Assembly: GCA_003024785.1 (NCBI GenBank)
Contig: PUQB01000463.1
Coordinates: 1-64,000, forward strand
Direction: 5' to 3'
Source of the DNA: Selaginella tamariscina
Lineage: Eukaryota > Streptophyta > Lycopodiopsida > Selaginellales > Selaginellaceae
DNA: 64,000 nucleotides
Below the pieces are notes generated by a model. That model saw only the letters and a program-made list of their open reading frames with translations, ran no database searches and was not told the origin of the DNA. Below, in pieces: positions 12,816 through 24,444 of the stretch; the stretch's first letter is position 1; each line of letters starts with the position of its first letter. The position numbers and the translations under genes were made by a program.

Positions 12816-12915
12816 GAACGTGGTTTATCTACGTGCGTGTATCAAAAAATCAGGTACGTGGTTTATTTACGTGCGTGGTTTATCCACGTGTGCCTGACAC
12901 AAACACATAAAAAGA
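12816..12915 (+). promoter_or_regulatory. Expansin A promoter with repeated ACGTG motifs
   Basis: Three copies of a unit like ACGTGGTTTATCTACGTG lie at about 12818-12834, 12855-12872 and 12872-12890, followed by a TATA-like 'cacataaaaagag' near 12905. The same arrangement precedes the other three expansin copies. ACGTG cores are G-box/ABRE type elements bound by bZIP or bHLH factors. That role is inferred from family knowledge, not shown here. Confidence 0.6.
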
Positions 12916-12999
12916 GCCCTAGGGGCCTTCTTCTCACAATTTCCTTTTTTTTTTCAAGGTCTTTGAAATTCATTTTCTTTAATTTTTTCTCTTAGGAAA

Positions 13000-14192
13000 A
13001 TGGCTCCATCTTCCTGTTTATTGTTTTATCCTCTCTAGTAATCTCTGCTATGGATTAATCAACTATGAAATGTCCCAGCGCCTCGATGGTCTGAACGACG
13101 GACATGCTACTCATATGTACGAGGCCCATGGTAGCCGTCTGTATGAGGGATATCATCATATGTACCATAGCGATGGTCTTTACGAGAGATACAAACGTAT
13201 GTATGAATCAGATGGTCATCATGGCCCTAACCAGAGCCACCACGGTCCAAACAAGGGTCACCATGGTCCAGGCAAGGGTCATCACCGATCAGGAGGGGAT
13301 TCCAACCAGGCCCATGGAAAAGCCCATGCTACATTCTATGGAGGTCCTGATGGATCTGGCACAATGGGTATGAGTGTGCGTGGTGTGCATGTGTGTTTGG
13401 GGGATTGTTTACATACATATGTTGATGCCAGCTGGAGCTTGTGGATATGGCATCTATACAGCGACGGATATGGGTTAAGCACAGCAGCCTTGAGCACTGC
13501 ATTGTTCGCCAACGGGGCCTCATGTGGGGTCTGTTTTGAACTCCAGTGCACTGATGATCCCCAGTGGTGTCTTCCTGGGACATCGATTCTGGTTACTGCA
13601 ACCAAACTTCTGCCCTCCTAATGATGCAATCCCGAGTGACAATGGTGGCTGGTGTAATATTCCACGCGAGCATTTCGATCTGTCACAGCCTGTGTTCGAG
13701 AAGTTTGCTAAGTACAGAGCTGGCATTGTTCCTGTTCTCTACAGAAGGTACTTATACACTGCAGTTTTCAAACAGTTAAACTTAAAACTAATATGTGTAT
13801 GTGTATCTGTTTCTTGTGATACTGACGTGTGTGTTAGAGAGAGAGAATTCATTTATTTATATGGTTCTTATTGCAGGGTTCCTTGCCAAAAGAAGGGGGA
13901 ATAAGATTTACAGTGAGAGGAAAACCCTTATTTCAACTTGGTGTTTGGTGTCGAACGTGGCAGGCGCAGGAGACGTCCGTGCAGTTTCAATCAAGGGTTC
14001 GAATACCGGTTGGATACCGATGTCTCGTAACTGGGGACAAAACTGGCAGACAGGTGTGCAGTTGATTGGGCAAGCATTGTCTTTCATGGTCACCACATCA
14101 GATGGTAACACTGTGACTTCATACAACGTGGTGCCTGAGGATTGGACGTTTGGGCAGACTTTTGTTGGGGCAGTTTTGACTTGGTATGCTGA
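13000..14192 (+). pseudogene. EXPA: Alpha-expansin copy A, frameshifted
   Basis: Expansins loosen plant cell walls by disrupting cellulose-matrix contacts without hydrolysis. Exons by comparison with copy C: 13000-13367, 13432-13747 and 13877-about 14192, with GT-AG introns at matching places. Exon 1 encodes a leader, then an unusual Tyr/His/Gly-rich segment ([16 protein letters not shown], three HHGP-type repeats), then [14 protein letters not shown]. Exon 2 carries the GH45-like cysteines and [11 protein letters not shown] with the HFD motif. Exon 3 carries the CBM63-like C-terminal domain ([18 protein letters not shown]). Lesions relative to C: a frameshift in the leader, a missing base near 13452, an extra A near 13605, several in exon 3 (near 13900, 13922, 13945), and a 2-base loss at 14170 that removes the normal stop. 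Most are in homopolymers, but the number suggests a real pseudogene. Confidence 0.85.
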
Positions 14193-14269
14193 TGTAGATT
14201 TAAGTTTGTTTATTTACTATCTCTGCCTAGTTGCAGCACTCATGCATAACTAAGCAATTTGACTGGGCT

Positions 14270-14430
14270 GTATATTTAAGGAATATTATTTTGTGAAACT
14301 GGGCTGAAATTGTATTTAGCACGCACACACACACACACATAAAATATTTTTGATATCAAAGTGGACAGCTAGTAGCTAAGCGATGATTTCTAGAAGTGGA
14401 CTCAGAAAATGGTTAATACACCGTACATAC
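14270..14430 (+). pseudogene. EUL lectin exon scrap downstream of expansin A
   Basis: 14356-14420 aligns with exon 2 of the EUL lectin gene at 25114-25345: both share 'tggactcagaaaatgg', an upstream 'atcaaa' and a gatga..tt.cagag-like stretch. The adjoining 'aggaatattattttgtgaaa' also occurs downstream of the other expansins. The reading frame is lost. The same module lies in opposite orientation after expansin B (18175-18330). Confidence 0.6.
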
Positions 14431-15195
14431 ATATATGGAAGTGGGTTTGTCTATGAATGATGCATACACGCACACACAAAACATCGTTAGTATATGTATT
14501 GATACTTATGTATATGTTTCGCACACACATCAGTATACATATATCTATAAAATGGCAGTTGTGTATGTGCTGGCATGTGTACGACTGAACATAAAAATGG
14601 ATTATATTTATAGAAACATATATTTATTATTTATAAACATGTTTTATATATGTACAATGTATATAAAATATGTGTCTGTTCCTTAGTGTGCAAATATGTT
14701 AATCAAATTTATGATAAAGTTACAATTCAACTAGAAATAAAAATTATATCATTTCTCTATTTGTATGTAAAAATAAAATTTATATCCCTGAGGGCAAAGG
14801 ATGATTCTGAAAAATATGCTTTTGGTAAGCTAGCTGGAAGTTGAAAATTTGCAATATGTCATGCCTCTCAATGTTGTTGATTTTTATTCACTCTAACATA
14901 TTTTAGTGCTTTGAATCAGAATATATATGTTATGTATTGTATAAATATTAAGACATGGATTTAATTTATATAGCTTAGTAAGTCTAATTATCATATTTGT
15001 AAATATATAAATACAACATCTCCTTAAATCTTAAACCCTAGGTTACGCATTGAATCTCCCAAAATTTATCCAACGGTTATGGTTGTTTCTTACTAGAAGA
15101 TAACTTTGAGTTTTGACCATTATGGTTTGTGTCCAGATTTGGAATCTGGAAGATCTTATATGTAATATGACTTTTGTGCCTGGTAAGCTATTCAC
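14431..15195 (+). pseudogene. Intergenic with SBT Fn3-tail scrap
   Basis: About 14785-14845 encodes LRAKDDSEKYAFGKL, nearly the same as the subtilase tail at 7360-7410, then stops. The rest is microsatellite-rich and non-coding. Confidence 0.6.
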
Positions 15196-15310
15196 TTGTG
15201 TGTTCAGGCTTCAGGCGTTTCCGAGACGCGAGACTTGCATACTACCCAAGATCTAAGAAGATCGAGCTATGGTGATACATGGGGTGAGAGCCTTCTCTTC
15301 CTTCTCCCGT
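15196..15310 (+). pseudogene. EUL lectin 5' exon scrap
   Basis: Aligns with the reverse complement of 25522-25635, the start region of the EUL lectin gene. Shared strings include 'aagaagatcgagctatgg' and 'gagccttctctt'. The start-codon region is disturbed. A second short piece at about 15465-15500 (ctcagaaaatggtgaag) matches exon 2 of the same gene. Confidence 0.6.
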
Positions 15311-15689
15311 GTTTAAGTATATATGCAGCCATATATTCTCACTTCACACAAACACAAAGGCATATGCTCCTCCCTCCCTCCCTCTCTCTCTCACACACAC
15401 GCACACAAGTATTGGCCAACACTTGTATTTTCAGTTGTCTTTTTTGACAGCCATTGATGTCCTGATATCAAAAGGGCACTCAGAAAATGGTGAAGAACAC
15501 CCTCACACATGCATGCATATTGCTTCTAGACGAGGGTATAGCTGTGTCACAGAAAACATCTCTCTTTCATGTATAAATACACATTTTACATGCGTGTAGA
15601 CATTGAACACTGAAACTAGTGTTCTGTAAGCACACATGCACACACACACACATGAGAGACAGAGAGAGAGACGTTTGTATTTATGAATT

Positions 15690-15925
15690 GTTATAAAGAT
15701 TATAAACTTCCTGTGTGCAATACCGGCCGCTGCCGCGGCAAATGCAACTGGTGTAACCTGAACACCTTCTACTGGTGAAATGCCGGACTTAAATCTTCCA
15801 TCCACTGGTCACGGTTGCAAATCAAATAACACTAACGGGATTTCAGCAAAGACTGAAAACTATCTTTATTAGGTCTTACTATTACTGTAACTCCGTCAAC
15901 TTTCATTGTTAGTGAAAGTACGTGT
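15690..15925 (+). pseudogene. SBT2-like subtilase scrap
   Basis: Second copy of the region at 6970-7165. One frame reads NATGV, a stop, then PSTGEMPDLNLPS, which matches the conserved 'DLN.PSI' stretch of plant subtilases. The end 'actccgtcaactttcattgttagtgaa' is shared with 7143-7172. Frames are broken. It lies between expansins A and B. Confidence 0.65.
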
Positions 15926-16501
15926 GTGTGTGTGTGTGGGGTGGTGAGTTTGTCTATGAACAATGGATATATACACACAAGAACGTATTTATATGCATTC
16001 GTGTATGGAAGTGTGTATATATTTATATATGAGTATATGCTAAATATGCGTGTACGTTTACCTAGACGTAAAGCATAAATAATAAATTAGAATATTAAAT
16101 TGATTCTAGAAAACATACATAAAAAAGCTTTTTTAATTGCACACACATCTATAATCATAATAAATCAAAATTTTTAACTTTATAAGTTAATTCTAAGTAC
16201 GAAGAATACATATATACAAATATAAATGTTTAAATTTACATGCATCCACATCTAAATTATAAGAACCCTTAAAAGAATATGCGAAATGCATTAAAGACAA
16301 GTATTATCATTTATTTAGACATCTTACTTCTCATTAATAATACCTTAATATTTAAATTTCACATATTGTAAATATTTATAACATAAGTGTGAAGTGTGAA
16401 TCGTAACCAAGCTTGTTAATTTCTTATTTAAAGATTACTTTTAATAAAAATATATTTTGATTTATTTATAAATATATTATACATAATATTAAACTTATTC
16501 C

Positions 16502-16546
<45 letters not shown>

Positions 16547-16637
16547 TATATATTATAAAATAATACATAATAAAATTATTCTATAAAACATATTCTCATT
16601 ATAAATATATGGCAGGAAGATAAAAAAATGTATGCTG

Positions 16638-16668
<31 letters not shown>

Positions 16669-16712
16669 ATATATGTATATGTATGTATGTATTGGAGATT
16701 GATCCAATGTGG
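15926..16712. repeat. AT-rich spacer with long (TA)n tracts
   Basis: No gene. 16506-16556 and 16637-16680 are nearly pure TA repeats, and 15915-15940 is a TG repeat. The sequence then merges into the expansin B promoter. Confidence 0.7.
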
Positions 16713-16754
16713 CATGGCACGTGGCACCACGTGTATAACGCGAACACAAAAAAT

Positions 16755-16830
16755 CACGTACACGGTTTATCTACGTGCGTGGTTTATCCACGTGTGTCTG
16801 GCACAAACACATAAAAAGAACCCTAGGGGC
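16755..16830 (+). promoter_or_regulatory. Expansin B promoter with ACGTG repeats
   Basis: Two units of the ACGTG..GGTTTATC..ACGTG type at 16755-16795 and a TATA-like 'cacataaaaagaac' near 16808. The sequence from here to the start codon is highly similar to that of expansin A. Confidence 0.6.
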
Positions 16831-16894
16831 CTTCTTCTCACAATTTCTCTTCTTTTTTCAAGGTCTTGAAATTCTTTAATTATTTTTTAGGAAA

Positions 16895-18049
16895 ATGGCT
16901 CCATCTCTTCTGTTTGTTGTGTATTCCTCGCTAATAATCTCTGCCATGGGATTAATCAATGAGATGTCCCAGCATCATCTGAATGATGGACACGCTAGTC
17001 TGTACGAGGCCCATGGTAGCCGTATGTACGAGGGATATCGTCATATGTATGATACAATGGTCTGTACGAGAGATACAAACGTATGTACGAATCAGATGGT
17101 CATCATGTCCCTAACCAGGGCCACCACGGTCCAGACAAGGGTCACCATGGTCCAGGCAAGGGCCATCACCGGTCACGAGGGGGATTCCAACCAGGCCCAT
17201 GGAAACAAGCCCATGCTACATTCTATGGAGGTCCGATGGATCTGGCACAATGGGTATGAGTGTGCGTGTGTGTGTGTTTGGGGGGTTGTTTACATACATA
17301 TGTTGATGCCAGCTGGAGCTTGTGGGTATGGCAATCTATACAGTGATGGATATGGGTTAAACACAGCAGCCTTGAGCACTGCATTGTTGCCAATGGGGCC
17401 TCATGTGGGGCCTGTTTTGAACTCCAGTGCACTGATGATCCCAGTGGTGTCTTCCTGGGACTTCGATCCTGGTTACTGCAACCAAACTTCTGCCCTCCTA
17501 ATGATGCAATCCCGAGTGACAATGGTGGCTGGTGTAATATTCCACGCGAGCATTTCGATCTGTCACAGCCTGTGTTCGAGAAGTTTGCTAAGTATAGAGC
17601 TGGCATTGTTCCTGTTCTCTACAGAAGGTACTTATACACTGCAGTTTTCAAACTTAAAGCTAATATGTGTATGTGTATCTGTTTCTTGTGATACTGACGT
17701 GTGTGTTAGAGAGAGAGAATTCATTTATTTATATGGTTCTTATTGCAGGGTTCCTTGCCAAAAGAAGGGCGGAATAAGATTTACAGTGAGAGGAAACCCT
17801 TATTTCAACTTGGTGTTGGTCGAACGTGGCAGGCGCAGGAGACGTCCGTGCAGTTTCAATCAAGGGTTCGAATACCGGTTGGATACCGATGTCTCGTAAC
17901 TGGGGACAAAACTGGCAGACAGGTGTGCAGTTGATTGGGCAAGCATTGTCATTCATGGTCACCACATCAGATGGTAACACTGTGACTTCGTACAACGTGG
18001 TGCCTGAGGATTGGACGTTTGGGCAACTTTTGCTGGGGCACAGTTTTGA
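16895..18049 (+). pseudogene. EXPA: Alpha-expansin copy B, frameshifted
   Basis: Exons by comparison: 16895-17253, 17313-17627 and 17749-18049, the last ending in the family stop. The leader MAPSLLFVVYSSLIISAMGL is intact and looks like a signal peptide. It is followed by the Tyr/His-rich segment (LYEAHGSRMYEGYRHMY). The frame is then lost near 17048 (one base missing in the MYDS region). Further single-base losses occur near 17234, 17387 and 17430, an extra A at about 17488 is shared with copy A, and more lie in exon 3. The shared extra A indicates that A and B derive from one already damaged copy, about 3.9 kb apart in direct orientation. The expansin HFD motif and the cysteines are recognisable across frames. 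Confidence 0.85.
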
Positions 18050-18174
18050 CTTGGTATGCTGATGTAGATTTAAGTTTGCTTATTTGTTTTATTTACTATC
18101 TCTGCGTAGTTTCTGAATATATTTTTTTAAACTTGGATATTGCAGCTCTCTCTCATGCATAACTACGTATTTTA

Positions 18175-18243
18175 CTGGAGACAAACCTATATGTATTAAC
18201 CATTTTCTCTCGGCTTAGCTACTAGCTGTCCATTTTGATATCA

Positions 18244-18284
<41 letters not shown>

Positions 18285-18330
18285 TTGCGTGTGTGTGGCC
18301 CCAAAATAATATTCCTTAAATAACACACGC
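18175..18330 (-). pseudogene. Inverted copy of expansin-flank / EUL scrap
   Basis: Reverse complement of 14270-14430: 'gatatcaaaa', the 'ctactagctgtccatttt' stretch and 'caaaataatattcctta' are all present in inverted order. A (TA)n tract interrupts it at 18247-18278. It therefore contains the same EUL exon 2 debris, opposite to the direction of the adjacent expansin. Confidence 0.6.
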
Positions 18331-18593
18331 ACGCACACACACACACACAAAACGGATTTAATTAAATAATAGAATAATAAAATTAAAAAATTATTAAATT
18401 TCTTTTCATTCGCAGAGATGATGATGAAAAGTTCAACATTCCAAAATAAAATTTTGAAGTGTACTAAAAATAATTGAAATTGATATTTAATTTACTTACA
18501 AGATTATTATATATTGTTCAATATAATAAATGGAGTTGGATTAAGTAATTTACTTGGAAAGAGCTTTTATTTCATGAATGTTATATCATGTTT

Positions 18594-18691
18594 GTATTTA
18601 AACTCAACAACAACATAATTACTCTTATTCTTACTCTCTTACGCTTTATAAAATTCTTAAGAGTAACTATGTTGTTGTTGAGTTTAAATAC
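18594..18691. repeat. Short foldback (34-bp arms)
   Basis: Arms 18594-18627 and 18658-18691 are inverted copies with one mismatch (gtatttaaactcaacaacaa at the outer end), separated by a 30-base loop. Weaker pairing continues outward for about 25 bases. It could be a MITE core or a small-RNA hairpin. The rest of 18331-18996 is AT-rich with no gene. Confidence 0.7.
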
Positions 18692-18996
18692 AACATGTTG
18701 AGTATATGAGATAACGTGTTGAAATAATATAAGCTAATTCTTATATATGTTTAAACATGCAGGACGCAATAATTTGAGGTATATGCCAATATATACATCC
18801 TTTACCTTTTAAATTATATTAGTAAAAATTTGTGTATTATATATATGTGTGTTAGAATGTCACATAATATAATTTCTTAATGCGATTAAGAAAGGATCAT
18901 ATGGTTAATTAACGAAAATAAAAACCAAACATAAGCAAGAAAAAACATAAATATGCTCATCAGAGTCCAGCTATGGCCATGAAAAAACCAAAGATT

Positions 18997-20147
<1,151 letters not shown>

Positions 20148-20380
20148 GGCGGCAGAGGTTGCGGCTCCCTTGAGTAAACCCTATACCTAGGTTTCTTACT
20201 AAGTATATGCTTATATGCTGAGATTCTCGAATATACTTAATTCTAAGATTCTAGAATATTTTTAATTTAAGAATATTCATTTTTTCGAGAGTATACTTGT
20301 ATTTAATTAGATGAAACCGCGGGTTTAGGGTTCTGGTCTAGGTTCAGGCTAGAATGGAGTGAAAGAAGCACATTTTGGCG
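20148..20380. promoter_or_regulatory. Bidirectional promoter, RPS14 and DnaJ
   Basis: Only about 230 bp separate the start codons of RPS14 (minus) and the chloroplast DnaJ (plus). It contains 'gtttagggttc' at 20323-20333, the reverse of a telo-box (AAACCCTA), and 'taaaccctatac' at 20175-20186. Telo-boxes are common in plant ribosomal protein promoters, so these may drive RPS14. Two 'ctagaata'-like repeats lie at about 20250. Shared control of the two genes is inference. Confidence 0.6.
20354..20362 (+). other. Minimal uORF (ATG GAG TGA)
   Basis: A two-codon upstream reading frame ends 18 bases before the DnaJ start at 20381. If it is in the mRNA leader it could lower translation. Whether it is transcribed cannot be told from sequence. 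Confidence 0.4.
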
Positions 20381-22347
20381 ATGGCGGCAATTGCAGGAGC
20401 TCTACCATACAATTCCCATTGCAATCGTGGCACTATTGGCTTCAAATCGAGCTCCAATCCATGGATTGGCAAAGCACAGGCAAGATATGTATTTACGTAT
20501 ATTCAATTTATATTTATATGTATTTATGTACAAACATTTGCGATATGTGTGTTACGAGTAAGAATAATATGCATTGTATGTATCTGTGTAAACACGTACC
20601 GTATGGTTGCTTTATATGTATATATGTAAGTACAGGCAACCTGTATAGGCTGTTATATTACACGGTAAATCCATTTTAAAAATACCTATATTTGCGATAT
20701 ATTGTAATTTTATATACTTACATGTATCTATGATTTGGAGCTAAGTTCATTAATTTGTACATACATTTGATATATGCATGTATATATGTATGTATGTATG
20801 TATGTATTCGGATAGGAATTTATATATTTCTATGTATATACGCATTCAATTTCGTAAGGAAATCGATAAATCAACATATGTACATATACATATACATACC
20901 TGTACATAGATTTTAGCTATAAGGTATGGATTTATTTAGGAAATTATTGATGTGTGTCAAGATTTATATATTTATATATATCCATGTATTTACGCATGAT
21001 TCACGTTCTAGAACTAAAAATCATAAATCGGTACATATATTTGCAGTGTATATATTTAAGGCCGTGTCTTGTATATTATAAACCAGTGTTTACCAAAGGT
21101 GTCAAGTCATGTATGAAAGATGTAACATGATGTGTAACAGGATAATATATATTATCCACATTCTTATCTATCCATGTAATATATATTTTATATGTATCTA
21201 TGTATATACACACAGGTTCATGGTTTCGTAAGTAAATTCATTTTAGAAATGAAGTTCATGTTCTGGGAAGACTTCACACACACAAGCATACACACACACA
21301 CACACATATTTATGTTCACGATTTTGTAACGATTTTTCCATAATTCATGAATGTATGTGTAGAATTGGGTTGTAATGTGTTTCTTATTTGCAGATGAGCA
21401 GGAGGAAGAAGAGAATGATGAGAGTATATGCAGCAGTGGATTATTATAGCGTTCTTGGAGTTCAACGTGGTGCTACAAAGCAAGAGATCAAAAGTGCGTA
21501 TCGAAAGCTTGCACGAAAGGTATTTCTTGCACAAAACATATGTAAATACACGTATATCTGTATATAATAGATAGTTTCCTTCTGTACATTAAACACTGTA
21601 TTTAATGTCAATGAGTGCATCTTGACTTCAATTTCTTGCATCCATCTCGTTTGAGAATACCGCAGTTTCATCCGGATATCAACAAGGAAAAAGGTGCAGA
21701 AGAAAAGTTTAAACAAATAAGTTCTGCCTACGAGGTAACTAAAATTCATTATACTAAGTGTGTGTGTAAATATATGGAGAGAGGATCATACATATGTACA
21801 TGTTAATTGTTTTTATTTTGTTTAGCTAATGTATCAGTTATATAACTTACTGACTTGATAAATATCACTCATAATAGATGTTATACAATGTTAATATCAT
21901 CTAGTAATATTTAGTTACACATATATATGCAGGTATTGTCTGATGATGACAAACGTCGTTTATACGATCAATATGGAGAAGCGGGGGTAAAAGGTGCCCC
22001 AGGAATGGGCAGCGCTGGTTCTTATGCGGTACGTCATATTGTTTATCACCGTTAATTCACACTCATATGCAGATTATATAATGTTTTTGCTTGTACGTAT
22101 GTATGCATGTATTTGTGTGTGTGTGTGCGTGTGTTTAAGTTAATATACACAAATCCAAATAAGCATGCATACATTTATAATTGTTTTGGAACATTTTTAT
22201 GTAGACAAATCCATTTGATCTACTAGAGTCATTCTTTGGAACTGGCATGGGTGGCATGGGTACTGGTTTCGGAGGCATGGGTACCGGTACTCGTCGTAGA
22301 AGCACCGTCGTTCAGGGAGAGGACGTCCGGTGTGTGTGTTGTGTGTT

Positions 22348-22382
<35 letters not shown>

Positions 22383-23869
22383 CATGCGTTTCTATACACT
22401 CGTGAATTTGTGCATAAACATACACATGCAGGTATGATATGACTTTGGAGTTCTCTGAGGCGATTTTTGGAGTGGAAAAAGAATTTGAAGCATCCCATTT
22501 GGAATCATGTCGAGCGTGTAATGGAACTGGAGCTGTTTCTAGCACAAGCAGAAGAATATGCCCTACTTGTGGCGGAAGAGGACAAGTTATGCGTACACAA
22601 GAAACTCCATTTGGCTTATTTTCCCAGGTTCGACAAACTATATAGTTAGTTTAGCTATATTTAACTGAAGTTAGTGGTCTGTATTTAATAAAATGCTTGA
22701 TAGGTGTCTATTTGTACTACATGCGGGGGTGAAGGCGAGGTAATTGCAGACTATTGTCGGAAATGTGGTGGTGAAGGGCGTGTAAGGTTAAAGAAAAACT
22801 TAAAGGTGACTATTCCTGCCGGTGTTGATAACGGGAGTACACTTAGAGTTCGTGGTGAAGGAGATGCTGGTTTAAGAGGGTGAGTATATGCTTGTAAGTG
22901 CGTGCGTGTTTGAAATATGACTTTAACGTGGTTTTTTCTTTAAAAGTGGTCCTCCAGGAGATCTTTATCTCTATTTAACTGTTAAGGAGATACCTGGCAT
23001 TCAAAGGGACGGTGTAAATCTTTACTCCACTATCTCCGTGAACTATACCGATGCAATTTTGGGAACTGTCGTGCAGGTATGCTGTATGTTACATATGTAC
23101 ATGCATACACGTGTTTTGTTCAGGTGAAAACTGTAAATGGGAATATGGATTTACAAATACCATCTGGAGCACAACCAGGGGATGTGCTTGTGTTGTCAAA
23201 GATGGGGGTTCCTCGGCTTAGCAGGCCTTCTGTGCGTGGAGATCATTTTTTACCGTTAAAGTCGTTATTCCTAAGCGATTAAGGTTAGTAATGAGCGTGT
23301 GCGTGCGTGTGTGTTTGTGTGATTCGTAACCTATATATCTATTCAGTGAGGCTGAGAGAAACCTGGTTGAAGAACTAGCAAGCTTGAGGCAGCAAAAGTC
23401 AAGAAGTGTGAAAGGCAGAACTTCAGGTAATATAGTATAAATAAGTAATGTGATTTATTATATAATTTAATATATTTTTCCCCGAGCCGTTAGGAAAAAT
23501 TAATAAACCTCCTTAATCTAATAATGATTTTTTTTTGTTCAGTCCCAGATTTTTATCTTTGTTTAAAAACCTCTATAATTTAATAATTAATTTAACCTAT
23601 TTAATTTAAGTTAAGTTCTGTCTAATTTATAATTATAAATAGCACCACGTGTGTGTGGTCATGTTATATTCATAATTGGCGTTTCAGGCGGCAATGGAAC
23701 AGACGTACAAACCGGACAGGAAGATGAGGGATTGTGGGGGAAGGTGAAGGGAGCCATTGGGTAAGACGTCTCTCTCTCTCACACACACACACACATTTGA
23801 GATCTTAAATGTGGTTTTACTAGGTCTGCTGCTCAAGGGGCTTTGAATTGGTTGCGTGAAAAACTGTAA
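20381..23869 (+). CDS. Chloroplast-type DnaJ (Hsp40 type A) co-chaperone
   Basis: Hsp40 that delivers substrates to Hsp70 and stimulates its ATPase, here probably in plastids. Exons: 20381-20479, 21394-21519, 21666-21734, 21933-22028, 22205-22329, 22432-22627, 22704-22879, 22947-23076, 23124-23283, 23347-23426, 23688-23760 and 23824-23869. In order: a transit-peptide-like N-terminus (basic RRKKRMMR before YAAVDYY), the J domain ([14 protein letters not shown] split over exons 2-3), a Gly/Met/Phe-rich linker ([13 protein letters not shown]), four CxxCxGxG zinc motifs ([32 protein letters not shown]) and the C-terminal substrate-binding domains. Intron 1 appears to use a GC donor (CAG|gcaaga). 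One base is missing from a T run at 23246-23251 in exon 9, which would end the protein at 23279-23281. Counting that base, the model is about 458 residues, the usual size. The indel may be a consensus error. Confidence 0.93.
23485..23605. repeat. MITE-like remnant in DnaJ intron 10
   Basis: Contains 'taaacctccttaatctaata' and 'aaaacctctataatttaata' around a 'ttcagtccc' core. This pattern resembles a small, widespread plant repeat with 'aacctctataaattaataa' ends. I cannot assign a family with certainty. Confidence 0.35.
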
Positions 23870-24444
23870 GTTTTTGTCTTCTTCTTTTTTATTTCTCCTT
23901 TTTTTTAATGGCCTTGATTTTGTTGATGGCCTTTGTGAGGTATGTTCTTGATGACACGACCTCGTCAATATAAGATCGTGTAATATACACTCGATCGCTC
24001 ACAAAATAGGCATTTTCAATCTTTTTGAGTTGCGCGATAAAAATTGTTTGGTATATATATAATATATATAAGAACTCTTTGGTCCTCGGCATAACACTGC
24101 GTGTCTTTTACACCCTAATTCTTTCATATTTGTGTGTGTGGGTGTGTGTGTGTATGAATGTTTATGTCTATCCACACATATATTAGATCCTACGAAAGTG
24201 TTGACTCTTAATATCTCTCTTTCTCCCTCCCTCCCTCTCCTCTCTCTGGCCCGGGCTCGGGCTCGGATACTTTGCATATAGTTTACTCAAACAGTGATGT
24301 TATTCCTGCCCGGGAGTCTCCGTCTGGATGTTCTCCGGCAGTACACAGGCCACACTTCAAGTACATATATGTGCGTGTTTGTGTGTGTGTGTGTGCGCGC
24401 GCGTGTATATAATATACATGTTATTTATTGGATAGTTGTTGACT
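23870..24444. other. Spacer between DnaJ and EUL lectin
   Basis: 3' flanks of two convergent genes. It contains a (CCCT)-rich patch at 24222-24243 and a TG/GC alternating run at 24372-24408. No gene seen. Confidence 0.6.

Noticed and set aside
13104..13605. Overlapping alternative frames in expansin A on both strands
   Set aside because: They are shadows of the GC-richer expansin exons. Only the frame with expansin motifs has homologous support.
22321..22390. CRISPR-like or regulatory repeat arrays from TG/GA tracts
   Set aside because: These are simple microsatellites with no spacer structure, in a eukaryotic genome.
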